Part shown: positions 20,649 through 29,690 of the stretch, piece after piece
Layout of the letters: each line of letters begins with the position of its first letter
Position numbering within the stretch: the stretch's first letter is position 1
Assembly (NCBI GenBank): GCA_030849805.1
Contig: JASANZ010002247.1
Coordinates: 1-64,000 of the forward strand
DNA length: 64,000 nt
From: Sergeia podlipaevii
Lineage: Eukaryota; Euglenozoa; Kinetoplastea; Trypanosomatida; Trypanosomatidae
Direction of reading: 5' to 3'
Position numbers and translations under genes: made by a program
Notes under the pieces: model-generated
What the model was told of the DNA's origin: nothing
Databases searched by the model: none
The model's input: only the letters and a program-made list of their open reading frames with translations

Positions 20649-21515
20649 TTAGCCAAATGGTACGTTCCACTTGCTCTTCTGGAAGGACGTAGACAACTGC
20701 GTGTGCGCGAGGCCCTGCCACTTATCATCAGACAACTTCTGAGGCGGCATCTCATCCCGCACCTTCACATACCAGCGGCGAGCGTTGGGGTAGTCACCGA
20801 GTTGGTAGTAAGCCTGCGCCAGACGGCACGCGTACTCAAGGTTATCTGGATCATTCTCCGTAGCAATCTTGTGGTACTTGATACTTCGCGTGAGCATCTC
20901 ACGGCGGTTCGGAAGGCCATACCAGTATGAGTACCAGCGAGACGGCTCATACCAATAATACGCACAGCGAGCGTTCACAGCACCAAGACTGTTAGGAATC
21001 TCGGCATCTTTGGGAAGCAGCTTCAGACCCTCTTCGCCTCGCCTCATAATCGCCTTGTAGTTCTCTACAAGACCAAAACCAATAAAACTCTTAACGTAGT
21101 AGAGAGCTTCGGATTCTCGCGTAGCAGCCATTACATAGGTGCGGTAGCAAGGACCATACTCGGGGTTCTCCTTTATGCACTTGCGGCTGACATCGACGCC
21201 GCGCTGCAGAAGGTCAAGACGATCGCACCAGTGGTCACGAAACATCTTGTTTTTTGTTTCGTCGTACAACACGGCCGTCTCGGCGAGCAGCGCCATCACT
21301 TCAGGATCATCTGGCTGCTTAGTGAAGAGCTGCTCTGCAAAGTCGTACGCACTTTCACCGAGAGAGAAGGCAAGGAGTTCATCGCGAAATTCCTTGTACT
21401 TATGATACTGCTTCATACTGTCGCTTTCTGGGGAGCTAGCTACCTCTGTGTTGGCAGATGTTGGCAGCGCCACAGGTGCACTCCCAGGCTTGGATTTCGA
21501 TCCTCCACCTCCCAT
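20649..21515 (-). CDS. RMDN (FAM82)-like TPR protein with N-myristoylation signal
   Basis: A 288-aa helical-repeat protein resembling regulator of microtubule dynamics proteins. Residues about 38-280 form TPR-like helical pairs: HKYKEFRDELL, AEQLFTKQPDDPEVMALLAE, KCIKENPEYGPCYRTY, a Trp/Tyr-rich connector YYWYEPSRWYSYWYGLP near 190, then KYHKIATENDPDNLEYACRLAQAYYQLGDYPNARRWYVKV. The DNPDNL-type and LGDYPNA-type repeat ends are what suggest RMDN. The N terminus MGGGGSKSKPGS has Gly2, Ser6 and Lys7, a good N-myristoyltransferase substrate, so membrane or flagellar-membrane anchoring is likely. Animal RMDN proteins use a membrane helix instead. The microtubule role is inferred. Confidence 0.75.
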   Translation of the reverse strand: MGGGGSKSKPGSAPVALPTSANTEVASSPESDSMKQYHKYKEFRDELLAFSLGESAYDFAEQLFTKQPDDPEVMALLAETAVLYDETKNKMFRDHWCDRLDLLQRGVDVSRKCIKENPEYGPCYRTYVMAATRESEALYYVKSFIGFGLVENYKAIMRRGEEGLKLLPKDAEIPNSLGAVNARCAYYWYEPSRWYSYWYGLPNRREMLTRSIKYHKIATENDPDNLEYACRLAQAYYQLGDYPNARRWYVKVRDEMPPQKLSDDKWQGLAHTQLSTSFQKSKWNVPFG

Positions 21516-22689
21516 GGTTAATATATATGTATAACTTTTAAATAAATTCTAGCACCTCTTTTGATTTCTTTTCCTTCTTCTTCGTCTAAAGTGCCTCAGA
21601 GCGTGGGCTAAGCTATTGATCTGTAGAGTGAAACAACAGGCAAATTGGGATCGCTCACTGGGTGCTGTTGTAACTGTAAGCAAAAAAAAAAAAAAAAAAA
21701 GAGGAGCGTGCGTGCTCAATAGCAACGGATAGTTCCGCGAGATGCAAGCACTTTGAGATTCCTACGTGACAAACAAAAAAAAATGAAAGAAAAAAAGAAG
21801 AAAAACGAGAAAAAATAATGTTGAAGAAAGTCACTGGTATAAAAGGCAAAAGGAAAAGCAACAAGAAAAAACACATTCAGACAGCAACAACGCGTAGAAC
21901 AACAAAATGATTGGCCTGTTATCAAGTTAAAGAATTTTCTTTTGATGCGCAAGGTACTTAAAACATAGTAATATTGCATCGTCAAAGCAATCTGAAAGTG
22001 TACAGAACAGAAGAGAGAAAGCGGTATACTTACATACAATTGACGATTCGTGTACCCTTAAAAAGGAGGAAGGACAAAAATCAGAATGGTATATAAAAAA
22101 AAAATAGGAAGGATGTGAATAGTATCAGTGCTATTACGCTGTGCTTCCCGCACACCCTCTCTTTTTCTTTGAAAACACCACTTCTATTCTATTATGTTGT
22201 ATTCTACCCCTCTTGTCCCTCTTTTCCAACGCACACACACACACACACACAAAAAAAAAAAAAACACGGCTGAGTGCCTTAAACATTGGGCCATACGTTT
22301 GCAGACATACTACCGACAGTACTTCATCGAAGGAAGCACCACTTCCCGTCTACATTCAAAAAAAGAATACATATATATGTATATATATCGGCAATACAGA
22401 AAAGTAAATAAAAAAAGGATAAGACTGACAACAGTATAATCTCAAGGGAAGGCCATCAATTTTTGAAGGCAAGCTCAGAAAGCTACAGCTTTTATAAGAG
22501 GCAAAATAATAAATGCGCTTGCATATACATCCTCTCAACTGTACTCGTTGAGGGAAAAGAAGTGTTTCTTTTGAATTAAAAAAAAAAAAAACGAATTCTT
22601 CACTGTGTATAACTCTTTGATTTTCATCAAAGTACTTTTGCTTGCTTCATTTAAAAAAACAAAAATAGCTCGTATCTTTGCTGCTCTTC
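21516..22689. other. Intergenic spacer
   Basis: AT-rich, with an 18-19 nt poly-A run at 21682-21700, CA repeat near 22230-22250 and (TA)n near 22370-22388. Phe-rich minus frames (73-107 codons) come from these tracts. No gene is called. Confidence 0.6.
21682..21700. repeat. Poly-A run
   Basis: About 19 consecutive A on plus (poly-T on the transcribed strand), about 170 nt upstream of the RMDN-like start; one of the longest homopolymers in the window. Confidence 0.85.
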
Positions 22690-23805
22690 TTACAGCTTCG
22701 AGTTAGGAGGTGTAAGTTCTCCACGTATGTTCCTGTTAAAACACTTGCGCACCTCATTGGGTGTCATGCCTAAGCCAAACAAATACTTGAGCTTGATGAA
22801 GGTCGCCTCGTGCGTCATATCGCCCGCACTAATCGCACCCGCCTCCATGAGCTGCCGTCCTGCCTCATACTCCGTCAGATTCACAGAGCCGTAACGGTTC
22901 TGAGTGCAGATCACCACCACAATGTCACGTGCCAAGGCACGTGCAAGCACATCCCTCATGTAATCAAATCTAGTGGGTCCATTTCCACTGCCATAGCAGT
23001 GCAGCACAATAGCCTTCGCCTTTGTGTTGTTCACAGCGAACAGCATCGCTTCCTTCTGGGTACCAGGACCTAACTGTATCTCCAGTACTTTTGTTGCCAT
23101 GTTAGCCATAAGGCACAACTTCCCATGAGGATGTGCGCGTAGCAAGGGCCAGTGCAGAGCCATCGCTCCACCATGCATAGCCGCAAGCGGGGGGAAGTTG
23201 GGAGTGTCGTACGGCTTCAGCGTCGCTCGGCTGACCTTGATTGCACGGTTGGCACGGAAGAGACACTCGTCAAAAAGAATGCACACCTCACACAGCTGGC
23301 CGCAGCTCGCAAAGGAAAGGGCGAGAATAATATTCCGCTTCATGTCCGTGTATATACGATCGCCAGGGATAAGAGAGCCGGTGAAGACCACTGGCTTCCC
23401 AAGGTGCTGCAGGATAAAGCTGAGAGCGGTCGCAGTGGTGACCATGTTGTCGGTTCCGTTCTGAACGACGAAGCCCCGGTAATCGTGATAATTTTGCTGT
23501 ATAATCCACCCAAGACGTACCCAGTCCTCGGGAGTCTGGTCCGCTGAAAGCTTCAGGTCATCGAGCTGTACCACATCAAACGCAGGCACACCTTCCTTGT
23601 GCAAGTCGTCATTCTTGTTGAGCATTTCTAAAAAGAAAGTCTTCGGATCAGCTCCCAGCTGCTGCTCCTGCTCCAACAAGTCTGACTGAAAACTACGGGT
23701 GTTGATAAGGAGCACCTTGGCAATGGCGCTTCCAGTCTTCTCTGGGATTAGAATATTACAAGGGTTGATAGAGCGCGAGCGGCCCGCATTATTCATGTAG
23801 AGCAT
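22690..23805 (-). CDS. L-asparaginase-like protein (type I fold), first active-site motif atypical
   Basis: A 371-aa protein of the asparaginase/glutaminase family, which hydrolyses asparagine to aspartate and ammonia. Family features seen are VVQNGTDNMVTTATALSF (113-130, second active-site block with T118 and D119), VFTGSLIPGDR (140-150), VLHCYGSGNGPT (267-278) and AGDMTHEATFIKLKYLFG (327-344). The usual first block, a GGTIG-type loop carrying the nucleophilic Thr, is missing; the equivalent strand reads KVLLINTRSFQS (30-41), where T36 might substitute but has no flanking glycines. The His before GTD is also Asn. It may therefore be weakly active or have another substrate. The ATG at 23805 was chosen; 35 upstream codons are Lys-rich homopolymer translation. 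No signal peptide, so cytosolic. Confidence 0.8.
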   Translation of the reverse strand: MLYMNNAGRSRSINPCNILIPEKTGSAIAKVLLINTRSFQSDLLEQEQQLGADPKTFFLEMLNKNDDLHKEGVPAFDVVQLDDLKLSADQTPEDWVRLGWIIQQNYHDYRGFVVQNGTDNMVTTATALSFILQHLGKPVVFTGSLIPGDRIYTDMKRNIILALSFASCGQLCEVCILFDECLFRANRAIKVSRATLKPYDTPNFPPLAAMHGGAMALHWPLLRAHPHGKLCLMANMATKVLEIQLGPGTQKEAMLFAVNNTKAKAIVLHCYGSGNGPTRFDYMRDVLARALARDIVVVICTQNRYGSVNLTEYEAGRQLMEAGAISAGDMTHEATFIKLKYLFGLGMTPNEVRKCFNRNIRGELTPPNSKL

Positions 23806-24381
23806 CTCTTTCTCTCTCCCTTTTTTTTTCGCTTTTGTGCTGATGTCGTTATTACTTTTTTTTTGCCTTCTTTTCAGCTTACTTTTTGTTATGAAAATAT
23901 GTGTCTCCAAATTTTTTTTAAAAAAATCCTGCTGAGTTGATCTGCAAAGTATTTTTTTTTTTCGTTTTGCGTGTGTGTGAAGAGAAACCTAGTGGCTTGC
24001 GCAGATCTTGGTAATAGTCCAAGAATCCTATATGATATACATGTAAAAAGAACAGAAAAAACAAATTAAGAAGGATAAAAATGTTTTGAAAGAAAGAAAA
24101 AGAGCGGCATGGAAAAAAAAAAAATGATCCGTTTTTCTTTATTGTGTGTGTGAGAGATTTCAAGAATGTGTCCTCGCATCACCCCTCAAAAAAAAAAAAA
24201 GCAGCGCAGCTCAGGCGTCATGCTTTGCGCATGACCGCACAATAGCAACAAAAAGGACGTAATTAATTTTCTATTTTAAAAAAATAAATTGAAATAAAAG
24301 TTAAATAACTAACATTGTTTCGCTCAGGGCACTTCGATTCTGAAAGAGACACTAAATGCTCGCAAAAGATAGAGCAGGTAA
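23806..24381. other. Intergenic spacer
   Basis: AT-rich spacer between the eL22 stop and the asparaginase-like start. Poly-A/T runs near 23820-23860, 24110-24125 and 24189-24201 are candidates for pyrimidine tracts. No other gene. Confidence 0.6.
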
Positions 24382-24774
24382 CTAAGACTCTTCCTGGTCG
24401 GCAATGTTGAAGTACTTCAGCTGGTAGGCGTCCTTGCCGGTGGAGAGAATGCGGATCCAGTCGCGGAGGTCCTTCTTCTTGAGGAACTTCTTGGTGATGT
24501 ACTTGAAGTACTTCTTGCGGTACGCCATAGTGGTGGACACAGTGAGAACGTTGTCGTTCATGGAAATGCGGACCTTCTCGGAGAGCTTGCCCTTGCGACC
24601 GTTGAGCTTGGTGTTGTCCTGGAAGTACTGCTCAAAGTTGTTGAGCATCTCCTCGCTGAAGATACCATCAGCGGCGGGCACAGAGCAGTCGATCTTGAAG
24701 ACCTTCTTGCCCTTGGCCAGCTGCTTCTGGCGAACGTAGCTGCGGGAGCCAACCTTAGCGCGAACAGCGACCAT
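24382..24774 (-). CDS. RPL22: 60S ribosomal protein eL22
   Basis: A 130-aa cytosolic large-subunit ribosomal protein. The eL22 core is evident: KVFKIDCSVPAADGIF (24-39), NNFEQYFQDNTKLNGRKGKL, VRISMNDNVLTVST, YRKKYFKYITKKFLKKKDLR and DWIRILSTGKDAYQLKYF, ending in an acidic tail (NIADQEES). Length is typical. The start ATG at 24774 gives MVAVRAKVG; the frame stays open upstream only through a pyrimidine-rich non-coding stretch. Codons are heavily GC3-biased, as for eL18. The short leader (12-18 nt) and strong pyrimidine tract fit an abundantly expressed mRNA. Confidence 0.95.
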   Translation of the reverse strand: MVAVRAKVGSRSYVRQKQLAKGKKVFKIDCSVPAADGIFSEEMLNNFEQYFQDNTKLNGRKGKLSEKVRISMNDNVLTVSTTMAYRKKYFKYITKKFLKKKDLRDWIRILSTGKDAYQLKYFNIADQEES

Positions 24775-24785
24775 TATGATATACC

Positions 24786-24794
24786 CTGAAAACT
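24786..24794 (-). promoter_or_regulatory. Candidate spliced-leader acceptors for eL22
   Basis: On the minus strand a long C/T tract (complement of 24821-24878) and CA repeat end in CACACAG (AG at 24793-24794), then TTTTCAG (AG at 24786-24787), before the ATG at 24774. Either AG leaves a leader under 20 nt. Inferred. Confidence 0.5.
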
Positions 24795-24954
24795 GTGTGT
24801 GTGTGTTTGTGTAGATGTGTGCAGAGAAAAAAGAGCATGAAAGAGAAAAGAAAAGAAATGGATAAATGCAAAAGAAAAAAAAAATCATGATGCCACAGAA
24901 TTAAAGTTCTATACAGGTACCAAAACTTCAAGAAAATAAAACTCATTAAAAGGA

Positions 24955-24974
24955 ATATATATATATATATATAT
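24955..24974. repeat. (TA)n microsatellite
   Basis: Ten TA units, 180 nt upstream of the eL22 start. Confidence 0.9.
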
Positions 24975-25172
24975 GCCGTGTTTGTTTGCATGTGTGTATA
25001 TTACCAAACGAAGCACAAAAAAAGAAAACAGTAGCAAGGAAATGAGCACTTGGCAAGCAAACACCACCACCGCCTCCGTTCATTCCCTGCAGACACTCAC
25101 CTACACATCATATTCAACAGCACGCCGTAGCACCCGGGAAAGGCAAAAAGAAAAGAAAGAAAGAAGAGGAAG

Positions 25173-25787
25173 CTACTTGCCTGTAGAATTCTGATTGCCC
25201 ACGCCAGCTTCACCAGCCTCCTTGTCAGTTGACTCTGCATTGCCCGTAGCGGCTTCTGCTTCTGCTTCCTCACTCTCAGCAGTAACTCCCCTAGAAGCGC
25301 GTTCCTCCATCTTGCGTGCTGCTACCGCGTCCTTGCGGTTGCGGCTCATCGCCACTTGTTTCGCGCGGAACTCGCGAAACTTCTGTCTCTTGGCAATATC
25401 CTCCTCTGCTCGCTTGGCCAGCAACCCCTTCCTGCGCTCCTCCTCCACTGCTTGACGCTTCTCTTCTTCCTCGTCGAGGCGCTGCTGCTCCTCCGGGGCG
25501 ACCCATGGGGTCTCATCATCTGGGTCGATACCCGCCTTCTCAAGCTCACGTCTGCGCCGCTTCTCCATCTCGTGCTTGCGAATATCGAAGCGAAGAATAG
25601 ACGTCGGCGCAGCGATAAAAGAAGAAGATGAAGAGGTCATGCGTACCTGATGACATGTACCAGTGGCAACCGGGATAGATAGCGGAGTGGAGGACGACAA
25701 AGGCATAAGATTAACGTTGGGGCTTGATGCACTGCACAGTGCCCCGCTGCACGCAGTCGCCAGTAGACCTGCAACTGCTCGTCTCAT
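25173..25787 (-). CDS. Coiled-coil, probably mitochondrial protein, 204 aa, unrecognised
   Basis: The N terminus MRRAVAGLLATACSGALCSA is presequence-like (basic, hydrophobic, no acidic residues). After a Ser/Thr/Pro-rich spacer, residues about 65-170 form a continuous, highly charged Arg/Glu/Lys helix (RKHEMEKRRRRELEKAG, EEEEKRQAVEEERRKGLL, AKRQKFREFRAKQ) expected to be a coiled coil or long single helix. The motif GIDPDDETPWVAPEEQ (about 86-101) breaks the helix. The C terminus is acidic, Ala/Glu/Ser-rich and disordered. A mitoribosomal or mitochondrial RNA-processing accessory role would fit the charge pattern, but nothing in the sequence proves it. Codon use matches neighbouring genes, supporting a real gene. 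Confidence 0.75.
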   Translation of the reverse strand: MRRAVAGLLATACSGALCSASSPNVNLMPLSSSTPLSIPVATGTCHQVRMTSSSSSFIAAPTSILRFDIRKHEMEKRRRRELEKAGIDPDDETPWVAPEEQQRLDEEEEKRQAVEEERRKGLLAKRAEEDIAKRQKFREFRAKQVAMSRNRKDAVAARKMEERASRGVTAESEEAEAEAATGNAESTDKEAGEAGVGNQNSTGK

Positions 25788-26328
25788 ACTATCTTTCTAA
25801 ATTATCAATATGGAGAGTAGTAGAACATGCACAATAAATGGGAGGATTGCTACCCCAGCGGCTATTGTATCTACGTGGTAGAAAGCACCAGTTTTTTTTT
25901 TTAAAAAAAAAAGGAGAAAAAAAAGAAGAAGAATATTGTGGGGTTCGAGACAGCCATCTCCTCTTAACCTTCCTCACTCACCTGGTATGCACATGCAAGC
26001 ATACCTCTACATGTGCACCACTGTCACGCTCAGTGCAGCATCAAATGTGTTTGAAATTATGCCTTTTCTCTTATGCGGAAAGTTACAGTGAGCCGACTGC
26101 ACACAAACACACACGTATGCAGCAACCACAAAAAAAAAAACTTAATAGAGAACGCTAAGTTCTAAATAGACGCCACAGCAGGGAGGGGAGGGGGGTTATA
26201 TAACGACGCATATTAACCGGTTAAACTTCACTTACTTAAAAAACAAACAAAAGACATCGATCATTCACCAACTGCTTCTTCTCTTCTCATCTCTCTCCCC
26301 CCCTCTCCTCTTTCTCCTCTTGTTTATT
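25788..26328. other. Intergenic spacer
   Basis: AT-rich 3' region of the DEAD-box helicase and 5' region of the 204-aa gene. A purine-rich plus stretch at 25907-25934 is pyrimidine on the transcribed strand. A GGTTCGA-like word at 25942 is discussed among the rejected items. The segment 26276-26320 is C/T-rich on plus. Confidence 0.6.
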
Positions 26329-29217
26329 TCAGTGCCTCTTCTGCTTTACTCGAATTGTCTGACGATCGGCGCGCTCCTTGAGCTTCTTCTCCGCTTCTAG
26401 AGCACCGAGCGCATGTGCACCGTTGCGGAAGGCACCCTTACCACCAAAAGACCCTGTGAACTTCTTCACCATGAGGTCCAGCTCACGCTTGAGCACCTTG
26501 ATCGCCTTCAGCTTCTCGCGGTTCTCGGAGTCAGCCTCATCATCATACATGTCATCCACGTCAATATCGGCCTGCTTACTCATGCGTGACACCCACTGGT
26601 TCGACGCGCGGCTCTTGTCAATCTCCTTCTGCAACTTATCAATCTGCAATGCAATGCGCAGGTGGGCGTGCAGCTGATGCACAACCGTTGGCTGAAGCGC
26701 GAACACCTCCATGTCAGACTCCTTACGGCCAAGGGACTCCATCAACTTGCGGAAGGATATGTGCTCCTGTGCATTGACAAGCAGCACAGAGAGACCGGTA
26801 CCGCCACAGCGCGCGGTACGACCGCAACGGTGGATGTAAGCGTCTGTCGTTCGAGGCACCTGGTAGTGGACAACGTACTTGAGGCCATCAATATCAAGAC
26901 CACGTGAGGCGACATCCGTCGCGACGAGCACGCGAATATCGCCCTTCTTAAACTTGTCAATAAACTTGAGGCGCTGCCGCTGTTGCATGGCGGCGTGAAG
27001 ACCAACCACGGGCACCCCAAGCACCTCCAAAATCTTCACCAAGCGGCGAAGCATAGAAATGGCGTTGACGAAGACAATAGCGCGATCGTCGCGGTACGTC
27101 TTCAGGAAGTAATAGAGATACAGGTCCTTGCTGTCGTCAGGACAGCGGAGATAGGTCTCATTGATCTTGGCAGCCACATCAGACTGCTGTGAGACCGCAA
27201 AGATCTGAGCATTACTAGGCTTGATTTCCAACTGCTGTAGCACCTTCCCCATCACATCCGCGTTGGACGTGCGGATGATGCTCTTGTTGGCTTTAAAGTC
27301 GCGGCGCTCGTAGTTCGTTTGCAGAGAGAGCGTGGCGGAAGTAACGTACGTGACTACTTTGTGGGAGTCCGCTGGATTGGCAGGCATTGCGATGAGGCGG
27401 GGCTGATCCTTCTTGCCGCGTGAAGTGGCCGCGCCATCGTCCTCGTCCTCGTCTTCGTCCTCCTCGCCAAAATCTTCCTCGTCCTCTTCATCGTCGTACT
27501 CCTCAAACGGCGTGTTGTCCTCGTTATTTTCCACGTTGTTCTCATCCTCTTCGCCCTCTTTGCGTCCACGATTGCGACTGCGCTTCCACGGTTCTTTCTT
27601 GCCCTTCTTTTTGTTTTTGCTATCATCGTCAGCATCGTCATTTTCTTTCCTATCCTTGGTGCTCTTCTTTCCCTTCTTGCCTGACGAGGCAAACGCCGCA
27701 GATCCACCAGCAGCGCGTGCCTTCAGTTCTTCTGGCGTATAAGGCACAAACATCTCCTTCTCAGCGTCCCAGCGACCCGCCTCTACCTCCATCTCTCCGG
27801 CCTCGCAGCCTTCCTCACGGCCTTGCACAAAGCCGGCGGGAAGCACCTCGCAGTGGATGCGCTCCAGCAGATTTTTCAGCTCTTCAAAGCGGCCTGTCTG
27901 AAGCATCTTATCGGCCTCATCCAGCACCACATAGTGCAGGCGGCGGCTGATACTATGACCGAGGTAGCAGCCTTCATTTTTCTGCACCAGCTCCCAGAGA
28001 CGACCAGGAGTACAGATGAGAATGTGCGGATGGCGGTTAAGAACGCGCTGCTGCTTCTCTGCCGCCATGCCGCCGACCACACAGCCAAGTGTGATCTGAG
28101 GAGCGAACTGTGTGAGCTGCTTCATGGCTTCGTTGATCTGCAGGGCCAGCTCGCGGGTCGGAGAGATAATCAGGGAGTGCATCACGCGACGCTCAAAAGC
28201 GGCGGAGTCTAGCTTCACATACGCCGCACTGACCGCATCACCTTCTTCTCCCTGCTCTGCCGCTGCGACAGAAGCCTTCTCCGTGCCGTCTAACAGTTTC
28301 TTCTTCTTCTTGGCTGAGACAGTGTCGGTGTCCTCGCCGCCCCTCTTAGCGCTGGTGGAACTGCTGCTGCTGCTGCGCTTCCGCTTCCCCTCAGCCACTG
28401 CTGCACCTGTACTGTCCTCCTCAGTGCTGCAGCAGCTCGCGCCGCTCTGGCCAGCCACGTCGAGCTGCCCAAGAAGATCGTTCAGAATAGGAAGTGCAAA
28501 CACCAAGGTCTTGCCGCTACCAGTTTCCGCTGATACCACTACATCCTTCTTTGCATTCGATGCACCGCCAACCTTCTTTTTCTTCTTCTTTGTCTTCCCC
28601 TCCGCGTCCAAGCTGGGGTTGAACACACTCGGCAGTACCTCCTCCTGCACAGGAGTTGGGTGAGAAAACTTCATGGCACGCAGAGCCTGGAGAAGCAACG
28701 GGTGCAGGCCCACGCGTTCCCAGAAGAGATACGGCTGACCGTGGTGTCGGTACTGGTTTTTGTTGGTGCCAGCTGCATTGGCAGCCGACAGTGCCTCGCG
28801 GCGGCGTCTCTCCTCATCCTCAATGGCGGCAGTGTCGGGAAGGGAAAGGGGATCGTCTTCGGGCAGTGGAACGGACGGGAGCACCTTGTGTGGCTTCTCA
28901 CTGCTTCCCTTTGTAGTTGCCGCAGAAGCAGTGCCCTTAGTAGCTGATGACGCCGTGGTAATGGTGGCTGGGCGGAGCAGGAGGTCGGTGAGGCTACGAG
29001 GGTCTAGATTCAGCTCCTGGGACGGGATTGCCGTGCCTTCCGCAATTTCAGAAACTATCTCCTCCATGGGGCGGCACCCGCTATCTACCTCGTCAAATCG
29101 GTTCGACACACGACGCCCGGCTCCAATGCGCTTGCGAATAGAGGAAGCCGCCTTGTTGCGTTGCTTGAGGTCATTCTTGCGAATGCGCTGCTTGAAGGTG
29201 GTTTTCTTGATGGACAT
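26329..29217 (-). CDS. DEAD-box RNA helicase, DDX24/MAK5 type
   Basis: A 962-aa ATP-dependent RNA helicase, probably nucleolar and acting in 60S ribosome assembly, as yeast Mak5 does. Motifs in order: Q motif (FSHPTPVQEEVLPSVF, 184-199), I AETGSGKT (230-237), Ia PTRELALQI (353-361), GG (382-383), Ib TPGRL (403-407), II DEAD (433-436), III SAT (627-629), IV IVFVNA (714-719), V VATDVASRGLDI (765-776), VI YIHRCGRTAR (794-803). Two large inserts are typical of DDX24/MAK5: one between I and Ia (about 250-340), and one between II and III (about 465-615) with a long acidic run. The basic N terminus and Lys-rich tail fit nucleolar RNA binding. All catalytic motifs are intact. Confidence 0.9.
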   Translation of the reverse strand: MSIKKTTFKQRIRKNDLKQRNKAASSIRKRIGAGRRVSNRFDEVDSGCRPMEEIVSEIAEGTAIPSQELNLDPRSLTDLLLRPATITTASSATKGTASAATTKGSSEKPHKVLPSVPLPEDDPLSLPDTAAIEDEERRRREALSAANAAGTNKNQYRHHGQPYLFWERVGLHPLLLQALRAMKFSHPTPVQEEVLPSVFNPSLDAEGKTKKKKKKVGGASNAKKDVVVSAETGSGKTLVFALPILNDLLGQLDVAGQSGASCCSTEEDSTGAAVAEGKRKRSSSSSSTSAKRGGEDTDTVSAKKKKKLLDGTEKASVAAAEQGEEGDAVSAAYVKLDSAAFERRVMHSLIISPTRELALQINEAMKQLTQFAPQITLGCVVGGMAAEKQQRVLNRHPHILICTPGRLWELVQKNEGCYLGHSISRRLHYVVLDEADKMLQTGRFEELKNLLERIHCEVLPAGFVQGREEGCEAGEMEVEAGRWDAEKEMFVPYTPEELKARAAGGSAAFASSGKKGKKSTKDRKENDDADDDSKNKKKGKKEPWKRSRNRGRKEGEEDENNVENNEDNTPFEEYDDEEDEEDFGEEDEDEDEDDGAATSRGKKDQPRLIAMPANPADSHKVVTYVTSATLSLQTNYERRDFKANKSIIRTSNADVMGKVLQQLEIKPSNAQIFAVSQQSDVAAKINETYLRCPDDSKDLYLYYFLKTYRDDRAIVFVNAISMLRRLVKILEVLGVPVVGLHAAMQQRQRLKFIDKFKKGDIRVLVATDVASRGLDIDGLKYVVHYQVPRTTDAYIHRCGRTARCGGTGLSVLLVNAQEHISFRKLMESLGRKESDMEVFALQPTVVHQLHAHLRIALQIDKLQKEIDKSRASNQWVSRMSKQADIDVDDMYDDEADSENREKLKAIKVLKRELDLMVKKFTGSFGGKGAFRNGAHALGALEAEKKLKERADRQTIRVKQKRH

Positions 29218-29690
29218 ATGTATATATATATGTGTGCTGATGCCGCTCTCCCTCTTTCAAAAAGGCTATGCAACCTTTTTTTTCTCCTCGTTACTTTGTT
29301 AGGCGTGTGCACAAGGAGAAAAAAAAAGTAAGAAAACAATACAAACGCACCTTCAACCCTATCGAAGGCAATAAAAACAGCTATATTTCAATACAACGCG
29401 TATAGGCATATGTGGCAGAAAAGGAAAAAAAATCAGCATATTTTTTGGAAGAATGAATCAAGAAAGAGGAAAAAAGAACCAGGATCTCCAAAGCATACAA
29501 AACTGATTCACTCAATGGCGGCGATAGGTAGATATTGTTTCTTTTTGTTGTTGTTGTTAATTGTTTTTTATCAGCAAAAAATAATAATGGTAAGAGTGAG
29601 CAAGGGGTGTAAATAGTAATGCAAAACAAAAACAGAAAGCCACGAGTTGCGCGCTCACCTACTCGCGTGCTTCTCACTTTCCTCGCCTCA
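29218..29690. other. Intergenic spacer
   Basis: (TA)n at 29218-29231 lies directly before the helicase ATG on the transcribed strand. The rest is AT-rich ARL8-like 3' region. No gene. Confidence 0.6.

Larger units (their letters stand above)
24775..25172. other. Intergenic spacer with eL22 5' region
   Basis: Contains the eL22 leader, a TG repeat (24794-24814), plus-strand purine tract 24821-24878 (pyrimidine on the transcribed strand) and (TA)n at 24955-24974. No other gene. Confidence 0.6.

Noticed and set aside
25935..25965. GGTTCGA word resembling a tRNA B box
   Set aside because: No acceptor stem, anticodon arm or A box can be built around it on either strand.
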